From: TMED26 sp002694075
GTDB lineage: Bacteria; Pseudomonadota; Alphaproteobacteria; Thalassobaculales; Thalassobaculaceae
NCBI GenBank assembly: GCA_036160575.1
Contig: JAYYDT010000112.1
Location: 1-11,072, forward strand
Length of the DNA stretch: 11,072 bases
Direction: 5' to 3'
Shown: positions 6,495-11,072 of the stretch, in pieces
Layout: each line of letters starts with the position of its first letter
Numbering within the stretch: position 1 is the first letter of the stretch
Program-made: the position numbers and the translations under genes
The notes under the pieces: generated by a model
What the model was told of the DNA's origin: nothing
Databases searched by the model: none
The model's input: the letters and a program-made list of their open reading frames with translations, nothing else

Positions 6495-7445
6495 ATGGCC
6501 TTTGGCCTGGCGACCAGCGCGCAAGCCGTCGAGTGGGATTTGCCCTTGGCCTGGCCAAACGGTAATTTCCACGTGGAAAACGCCCGCACGTTCGCCAAAG
6601 TCGTCGGCCAGGTGACTGGCGGCGCGGTTAAAATCAACATCCATCCCGGTGGCTCGCTCGGCTTCAAAGGGCCGGAAATGCTGACGTCGATTCGCGATGG
6701 CTTGATTCCAATCGGCGATGTCCTGCTGATTCAGCAATCCGGCGAGAACAAACTGCTGGGCCTCGAAGCGCAGCCCTTCATGACCAAAAACCTGGATGAA
6801 TTGGCCATCCTGCACCGACGCTTTCGGCCCGCGGTCGACCGGATCGCGGCGGCCTACAATCAAAAAATCCTCTATATGGTCCCGTGGCCACGGCAATATG
6901 TTTACACCAAGGTCCCGGCCAAGACGGTGGCCGACCTGAGGGGTATAAAAATCCGGACTTATAACGCGTCGACCACCGAAATGTTCAACCGCATCGGCAT
7001 GGCCGCCGTGCAATTGCCCTGGGGCGAGGTCGTGCCCTCCCTCGCCGCCGGCACCATCGACGCGGTGACGACCTCGGCGAGTTCCGGCGTCGACGGCAAG
7101 TTCTGGGAATTCTTGAAGTTCATGTACCCGACCAGCCATGTGTGGTCCTCCAATGTGGTTTCGGTCAATTTAGATGCCTGGAACGCCCTGTCGCGCGCCC
7201 ACCGCGATGCGATTGAAGGCGCGGCAAACGCTCTCCAGGCCGTGTTCTGGCAGGTGTCGAAATCCGAGGATGACGCCAAAGCCGCGATTTTAAACGCCAA
7301 GGGGGTGGCCATGGGCGTCGTGACGCCGGCGATGATTGGCGAGATGCAGGCCCTGACCGAACCGATGCAAGGCAATTACATCAAAGCCGTTGGGCCGCAA
7401 GCCAAGGCCATTATCGAAGGCTATCTGAAAGACGTCGGCCGCTGA
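6495..7445 (+). CDS. dctP: TRAP transporter periplasmic solute-binding protein
   Basis: A DctP-type extracytoplasmic receptor that captures an organic acid anion and delivers it to the DctQM permease. After a hydrophobic stretch ending in Ala-Gln-Ala, the mature protein starts near VEWDLPLAWP. GIKIRTY places the conserved carboxylate-binding Arg at residue 154, and LPWGEVVPSLAAGTIDAV (174-191) is the family signature. From the ATG at 6495 there are only 11 residues before the predicted cleavage, too short and uncharged for a signal peptide. The frame is open back to 6369 but holds no ATG, GTG or TTG upstream of 6495. A CTG at 6414 would give 343 residues and a basic n-region (ERIAFKSWTGKS...). 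The start is therefore uncertain, or a base is wrong upstream. It is first in an operon with dctQ, dctM and a racemase-family gene. Confidence 0.92.
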   Translation: MAFGLATSAQAVEWDLPLAWPNGNFHVENARTFAKVVGQVTGGAVKINIHPGGSLGFKGPEMLTSIRDGLIPIGDVLLIQQSGENKLLGLEAQPFMTKNLDELAILHRRFRPAVDRIAAAYNQKILYMVPWPRQYVYTKVPAKTVADLRGIKIRTYNASTTEMFNRIGMAAVQLPWGEVVPSLAAGTIDAVTTSASSGVDGKFWEFLKFMYPTSHVWSSNVVSVNLDAWNALSRAHRDAIEGAANALQAVFWQVSKSEDDAKAAILNAKGVAMGVVTPAMIGEMQALTEPMQGNYIKAVGPQAKAIIEGYLKDVGR

Positions 7446-7516
7446 CCGCGGCCGGGTGGCGACCGGGTGCCGGCGCCGGCGTGGCCGGGCCGGCGTGACG
7501 GGCCGCCGCTTCGCTC

Positions 7517-8041
7517 ATGGCGCGCATTTTCAATTTCATCGATGGGCTGGCCCGGCTCTCGGCCTACCTGGCGGCGGGCCTGATTGTTGGCATCGCGGCA
7601 CTGATTTTGGCGGAAATATTTAGCCGCGCCGTCCTTAACCTGAGCCTGTCCTTCGCCTGGGAATACGCCGCCTATTTCATGGGCGCGGCGGTCTTCCTGG
7701 CGGCCGCCTTCACCCTTCGCTATGGCGGCCATGTGCGTGTTTCCCTTTTGTCGAGCAGCGTCCCGGCAAGGATGGCCAAAGCCATCGACATGGCCGCGAC
7801 CCTGTTCGCGGCGGCGATCGCCGTCTATGTCGCCTATGCCCTGCTGGCCTTCGCCTGGCAGGCTCACGTCTCCGGCAGCACCTCGCCGACGATTGACGAG
7901 GTGCCGTTGGTCTATCCACGTGGCGTCATGGCCATCGGCGCGCTGCTCTTGGCCGTGCAAATGATCGCGCGGGCGCTTCAAAACCTGATGAGCCTGCCCC
8001 CCGAGGATGCCGAAGCACGCCGCATTTTCGGTGTCGAGTAA
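7517..8041 (+). CDS. dctQ: TRAP transporter small permease subunit
   Basis: A 174-residue membrane protein of normal DctQ length. Four hydrophobic segments are apparent at about 15-37, 50-67, 89-114 and 134-154. SFAWEYAAYFMGAAVFLAAA and RYGGHVRVSLL are typical of the family: a Trp-Glu in the second segment, followed by a charged His-Val-Arg loop. DctQ is the small membrane subunit that pairs with DctM and receives the substrate from DctP, using an ion gradient. It starts 71 bp after the dctP stop with no strong Shine-Dalgarno sequence visible, and ends 11 bp before dctM, so co-transcription is clear. The reading frame shows no disruption. Confidence 0.9.
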   Translation: MARIFNFIDGLARLSAYLAAGLIVGIAALILAEIFSRAVLNLSLSFAWEYAAYFMGAAVFLAAAFTLRYGGHVRVSLLSSSVPARMAKAIDMAATLFAAAIAVYVAYALLAFAWQAHVSGSTSPTIDEVPLVYPRGVMAIGALLLAVQMIARALQNLMSLPPEDAEARRIFGVE

Positions 8042-8052
8042 AGGCGCCTTTG

Positions 8053-8463
8053 ATGACCGCGCTGATCGTCTTGACGGTACTGGGTGTTTTGGCGGTGGCG
8101 CTGGCCTTTGGTGTGTGGGTTGGCCTGGCGCTCTACGCCGTGGGTTTGATCGGCTTGGCGGTTTTCCGCGGTCACATGCCGATCGACAAAATGATCGCGC
8201 AGTTTAGTCTTAATGTTCTAACCACGCCGGAATTGGTCGCCCTGCCACTGTTTGTGTTGCTGGCGGAGATCCTTTTTCGTTCCAAACTATCGGCCTCGCT
8301 GTTTTCCGGCGTCGCGCCGTGGACCGCTTGCCTGCCGGGACGCTTGCTCCACGTCAACGTCCTCGGCTGCACCCTGTTTGCGGCCATTTCCGGGTCTTCG
8401 GCGGCGACCGCGGCGACGGTCAGGCGGATTACCTTGTCAGAATTATTCGCGCGCGGCTACTAA
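8053..8463 (+). CDS. dctM: TRAP transporter large permease subunit, N-terminal part ended by in-frame TAA
   Basis: Encodes 136 residues from the ATG at 8053, which has AAGG 8 nt upstream and is directly preceded by an in-frame TTG at 8050. The sequence follows the DctM family: hydrophobic helices, TPELVALPLFVLLAEIL, then CTLFAAISGSSAATAATVRRITL, the highly conserved Gly-Ser-Ser loop. It stops at ARGY-TAA at 8461, exactly where family members read RRGYxxxxAIGSLAGAGTLGFLIPP, and the remainder follows in the same frame from 8464. One codon such as GAA, CAA or AAA in place of TAA would restore a protein of about 435 residues, the usual length. As written, this part lacks most of the transport domain and would need its partner to function. 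Confidence 0.85.
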   Translation: MTALIVLTVLGVLAVALAFGVWVGLALYAVGLIGLAVFRGHMPIDKMIAQFSLNVLTTPELVALPLFVLLAEILFRSKLSASLFSGVAPWTACLPGRLLHVNVLGCTLFAAISGSSAATAATVRRITLSELFARGY

Positions 8464-8468
8464 AAGGA
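8464..8468 (+). promoter_or_regulatory. Shine-Dalgarno sequence for reinitiation inside split dctM
   Basis: AAGGA follows immediately after the premature TAA, with a 7-nt spacer to the in-frame ATG at 8476. In intact relatives this DNA would encode Lys-Asp in a conserved loop, so it may be coincidental. Its position would allow ribosomes ending at 8463 to restart. Confidence 0.45.
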
Positions 8469-8475
8469 CATCGCG

Positions 8476-9360
8476 ATGGGGTCGCTGGCAGGCGCCGGCA
8501 CTCTCGGCTTTTTGATCCCGCCCAGCATCATTCTGAGCATTTACGGCGTTTTGGCCGAGGCCTCGATCCTCAAGCTTTTCATCGCCGGGATTGTGCCGGG
8601 CTTCCTGTTGGCCGGCGGCTATATGATTTACCTCGCGGTGCGTGCCGTCATGGACCCGACATTGGTGCCGGCCGAGGAGTCACGCGTGCCGTTTCTTCAA
8701 CGCCTGGCCGGTCTTCGCCACCTGCTGCCCGTCGTGTTTTTGATCTTGGCGGTTCTCGGGTCGATGTATGGCGGGTTCGCCAGCCCCTCCGAAGCCGCGG
8801 CGGTGGGTGTCCTCGGCGCCTTGCTGGTGAGCGCGCTGCAACGAACGTTGACCCTGCGAAACCTTAAACTGGCTTGCCTGGGGGCGGTGCGGACGGTGTC
8901 GATGATCGGGCTGATCGTGGCCGGCGCCTATTTCTTGTCAATCACCATGGGATATCTCGGCGTGCCGCGGATCGTCGCCGGCCAGATTGCCGCCCTGGGG
9001 CTGTCGCCGATCGCCCTGATCATGCTCCTGCTCTTATTTTACGCGGTCCTCGGCTGCGTTCTGGAAGGCATGTCGAGCATCGTCATGACCCTGCCGATCA
9101 CGCTGCCACTGGTTCTGGCCGCGGGGTTCGATAAGATTTGGTTTGGCGTGTTCCTGGTCATCGTCGTCGAGATGGCGCAAATCACCCCGCCGGTCGGCTT
9201 TAACCTTTTCGTATTTCAAGGCATGACCGGCGCGCGTATTAGCCGCATCGCCATCGCGATTTTTCCTTTTTTCCCTATAATGGTGGCCTTGGCGATGCTG
9301 ATCACCTTTGTGCCGCAGGTCGTGACCTATCTGCCGCAGGTCATCGCATTGACAGGTTAG
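8476..9360 (+). CDS. dctM: TRAP transporter large permease subunit, C-terminal part
   Basis: Encodes 294 residues in the same frame as the N-terminal part. It opens with MGSLAGAGTLGFLIPPSIIL, a conserved DctM re-entrant-loop segment. GGFASPSEAAAVG is near 99-111, and VEMAQITPPVGFNLFVFQGM near 231-250, the most recognisable DctM signature; many hydrophobic helices lie between, and it ends in TAG. DctM forms the transport core with DctQ. This part alone would lack the first helices. It may be expressed by reinitiation at the ATG at 8476, or with the N-terminal part by read-through; otherwise the transporter is dead. A single-base sequencing error at 8461 would also explain it. The racemase-family gene follows 48 bp later. 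Confidence 0.87.
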   Translation: MGSLAGAGTLGFLIPPSIILSIYGVLAEASILKLFIAGIVPGFLLAGGYMIYLAVRAVMDPTLVPAEESRVPFLQRLAGLRHLLPVVFLILAVLGSMYGGFASPSEAAAVGVLGALLVSALQRTLTLRNLKLACLGAVRTVSMIGLIVAGAYFLSITMGYLGVPRIVAGQIAALGLSPIALIMLLLLFYAVLGCVLEGMSSIVMTLPITLPLVLAAGFDKIWFGVFLVIVVEMAQITPPVGFNLFVFQGMTGARISRIAIAIFPFFPIMVALAMLITFVPQVVTYLPQVIALTG

Positions 9361-9397
9361 CGACCGGCCGCTGCGACGCGGCGCCGGTTTACCAAAC

Positions 9398-9401
9398 GGA
9401 G
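9398..9401 (+). promoter_or_regulatory. Ribosome binding site of the racemase-family gene
   Basis: GGAG with a 7-nt spacer to the ATG at 9409, one of the clearest translation starts in the window. Confidence 0.6.
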
Positions 9402-9408
9402 ACATGCG

Positions 9409-10131
9409 ATGGTCGATCAACGGGGCTGGCGGGGCAAGATTGGCGTCGCGGTGCCGGCGACCAACACGATGGTGCAACCGGATTTCGACGATCTCCGCCC
9501 GGATGGCGTCACCAATCACGTGTCACGCATCGCCGTGCCCAATATGGCCATTGAAAACGATGCCGACTTCGATCGCTTGATCCGCATCTGCGAAAGCGAG
9601 TTGGATGGCGCCGTTGACCGGGTGATGAGCGCGGCCCCCGATGTTCTGGTCATCGGTATTTCCTCGCTCTTAGTGTGGGATGGATTGGCCGCTTCCGAAA
9701 AGCGCCGCAATGCACTGTCACGGCGCACCGGCCTGCCGGTGACCGGCGGCTCTTTCGCCATCGCCGAGGCGCTGCGCCAGGCGGGTCAAAAACGGATCGC
9801 GGTGATCTCGCCCTATCCGCAAATCGCCAATGACCATATCACCCGCTTCTTCGCCGACTCGGGTTTCGAGGTCACCGGCTTCATTGGCCTTCACGCGCCC
9901 AGCCCCCTGGCCATCGCCGATATCACCGCCGGCCGGCTAACCAAGGCTTTGGACGCGGTCGACAGCGACGCGGCCGACGCGCTGGTGCAGTTCGGCACCA
10001 ATATGTCCTTCCAGGGACAAGCCGCCGCCGAGGCGGCGAAACGCGGCAAACCTGTCCACGCGATCAACGCCGCCACCTACCGGCACGCGCTCAGCCTACT
10101 GCCGGTGCCGATGGTGCCGGCGGGAGGTTGA
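9409..10131 (+). CDS. Asp/Glu racemase superfamily protein (maleate isomerase / arylmalonate decarboxylase-like)
   Basis: Encodes 240 residues, standard length for the family. WRGKIGVAVPATNT (7-20) is the first phosphate/carboxylate-binding strand; GISSLLVWDG (83-92) and VQFGTNMSF (193-201) align with the two regions that carry catalytic cysteines in racemases and maleate isomerase. KPVHAINAATYRHAL (214-228) is typical of the maleate-isomerase-like branch. Here the first site is Ser-Ser and the second Gly-Thr; the only cysteine is Cys61, away from both. The classical two-cysteine chemistry is therefore unlikely, though other cysteine-free members with GTN at this place are common in TRAP loci (from memory). 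It lies 48 bp after dctM and probably acts on the imported acid, as isomerase, decarboxylase or lyase. The substrate is unknown. Confidence 0.82.
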   Translation: MVDQRGWRGKIGVAVPATNTMVQPDFDDLRPDGVTNHVSRIAVPNMAIENDADFDRLIRICESELDGAVDRVMSAAPDVLVIGISSLLVWDGLAASEKRRNALSRRTGLPVTGGSFAIAEALRQAGQKRIAVISPYPQIANDHITRFFADSGFEVTGFIGLHAPSPLAIADITAGRLTKALDAVDSDAADALVQFGTNMSFQGQAAAEAAKRGKPVHAINAATYRHALSLLPVPMVPAGG

Positions 10132-10175
10132 CGCGCCTCGCGCCCGCGGTTCATCGTCGAACGATCAATGCTGCC

Positions 10176-10914
10176 TTAGGTGAGGGCGGGATTACGCATA
10201 AACTCCGAGAAGGTCTCGAGCTTAGGATTACCCCAAGGAATTTGAACCGAATGTCGGATGTCCATTTCAGTGCGTTCCGGTGTTTTTTCCAAGAAACCTT
10301 CGCCCTCATGGGCGCTCCGCGGGACCAGCCGGTTTTCGTGATAAAAGAACCGAACCTTAGGGGCGATGAGGCGCGCGAAGTAAAAACAGGGTCCGCTGGG
10401 GCATGTGATGCATGGACAGGAAGTTGATCATCAGATCGATTTGCAAATCGATTTTGTCGATCAACCAGGGGGCGACGACGTTGATCATGCCCGCACGCAC
10501 CGCTTCCGTGTCGCGCCAGACAAGATTGACGCGGCCCGGAAAACGTCCGCCGAAGTAATGGGCTGCCACCGCCATATTCACCGGCAAATCCACGTAAAGT
10601 GCCGTCGCGGCGGGGAAAATTCGGATCAAATCCGCGAGCGACTTACTAAAACCGCCGCCCAGCTCCATGACGGCGCACGGCGGCGCGGCGTTTTCGCGGG
10701 TGTAAAGCGCGGTAGCGATGGCGCCGCGATGGGCGGTGCGGATCGCGAAACCCGAGGTGAAGATTTCGCGCTTAAGAACCTTGATGGTGCCGAACACCCT
10801 GCCCGTTATCGGGCGTTTCCACCATGTTTTCGAGGAAAACGTCCCGAAATTCTTTTGAATAACCGTTAGCGCTAACCATGCCGGGAACGGCTCGCCTGGG
10901 AATTTATCCGGCAC
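10176..10914 (-). pseudogene. SAM-dependent (putative sugar) methyltransferase, frameshifted
   Basis: The main frame, from a GTG at 10914, contains AVMELGGGFSKSL (SAM motif I), ALYVDLPVNMAVAAHYFGG and LMINFLSMHHMPQRTL. These are features of the putative sugar O-methyltransferase family. The frame ends at a TAA at 10357-10359. Removing one base from the run of five A at 10382-10386 (T on the coding strand) instead gives LFYFARLIAPKVRFFYHENRLV, then about 50 sensible residues to a TAA at 10176-10178. A one-base homopolymer insertion is therefore likely. The N-terminus is also doubtful. Residues from the GTG look unlike protein, whereas another frame from the ATG at 10879 reads MVSANGYSKEFRDVFLENMV, so a second shift near 10800 is probable. 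The native start may be the ATG at 10956. The gene converges on the racemase-family gene with 44 bp between stops. Confidence 0.65.
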
Positions 10915-10967
10915 AGGCAGCGAAGACGGTCATGGAAAACGCATATGACTATGCATGGCGACCGGCG

Positions 10968-10974
10968 CCTCCTT
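10968..10974 (-). promoter_or_regulatory. Strong Shine-Dalgarno sequence upstream of the methyltransferase remnant
   Basis: AAGGAGG on the minus strand, 11 nt before an ATG at 10956. That ATG is in frame with the GTG at 10914, but a TGA at 10930-10932 intervenes after eight codons. It probably marks the native start of the methyltransferase gene, which would imply a further lesion between 10930 and 10880. Confidence 0.45.
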
Positions 10975-11071
10975 AAAAGTCCTCATGCGCTTCTTCACGA
11001 TCGTCCGACCGATCAGGTTTCGAGTCCTCTTGTAGCCCGGCACGAACCGGTCGGCGCGCGCCGGGTCGGGC
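10973..11071 (-). other. Possible C-terminal end of an upstream minus-strand gene
   Basis: A minus-strand frame is open from the right edge to a TAA at 10973-10975 and ends in an acidic tail (KPDRSDDREEAHEDF). Its stop overlaps the AAGGAGG that serves the next ATG, a common operon arrangement. Another frame is open to 10930 (RFVPGYKRTRNLIGRTIVKK). Only about 32 residues are visible and no family is recognised, so either frame could be non-coding. Confidence 0.25.
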
Positions 11072-11072
11072 C

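Noticed and set aside
6465..7139. A 224-codon minus-strand frame opposite dctP
   Set aside because: dctP has an unambiguous DctP signature on the plus strand and lies in operon order with dctQ and dctM; the antisense frame shows no domain.
8461..8463. Stop-codon reassignment (TAA read as an amino acid) to explain dctM
   Set aside because: TAA also serves as the proper stop of dctQ just upstream (8039-8041), and no other in-frame TAA is seen in intact genes, so recoding of TAA in general is not supported.
10153..10165. ATCGT-CGA-ACGAT hairpin between the convergent racemase and methyltransferase genes as a bidirectional terminator
   Set aside because: The stem is only 5 bp with a 3-nt loop and no T-run on either side; it is too weak to call.

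Overview
The window looks like chromosomal DNA of a GC-rich alphaproteobacterium, probably free-living or marine. This is inference from the high GC, an RhlE-type helicase with a long basic tail, a DctPQM TRAP transporter paired with an Asp/Glu-racemase-family enzyme, and T1SS-style RTX repeats. No rRNA, complete tRNA, CRISPR array, insertion sequence or phage gene was found.

Layout. Positions 1-5015 carry four minus-strand genes: an FG-GAP/VCBS beta-propeller protein with C-terminal RTX nonapeptides, cut by the window edge (1-1473); an alpha/beta hydrolase (1663-2352); a 3-hydroxyisobutyrate-dehydrogenase-family gene with an internal frame-breaking deletion (2399-3296); and a DEAD-box RNA helicase (3405-5015, or 5024 with a TTG start). 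After a divergent gap of about 320 bp the plus strand carries a frameshifted FkbM-type methyltransferase (5347-6179), a second gap of about 230-315 bp, then a TRAP operon: dctP (6495-7445), dctQ (7517-8041), dctM split by an in-frame TAA (8053-8463 and 8476-9360), and a maleate-isomerase/arylmalonate-decarboxylase-like enzyme (9409-10131). Converging on it from the right is a minus-strand SAM-dependent methyltransferase gene broken by at least one frameshift (10176-10914 or 10956), with perhaps the tail of another gene upstream of it.

How the genes fit. The TRAP operon should bind and import an organic acid anion, and the racemase-family enzyme directly downstream is the likely first catabolic or isomerising step. 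The hydrolase and dehydrogenase may form a small catabolic operon. The FkbM protein and the right-hand methyltransferase would act on surface glycans.

The most striking feature is the number of disruptions: four genes are broken, and the dctP start is also doubtful. Two lesions are single-base indels at short homopolymers, which points to sequencing error in part. The dehydrogenase deletion and the dctM stop are not of that kind and could be real decay or, for dctM, a functional split with its own Shine-Dalgarno sequence. I found no clear new defence or mobile system. The strongest leads are the split dctM, the cysteine-less racemase-family enzyme, and the seven-bladed propeller with an RTX tail.
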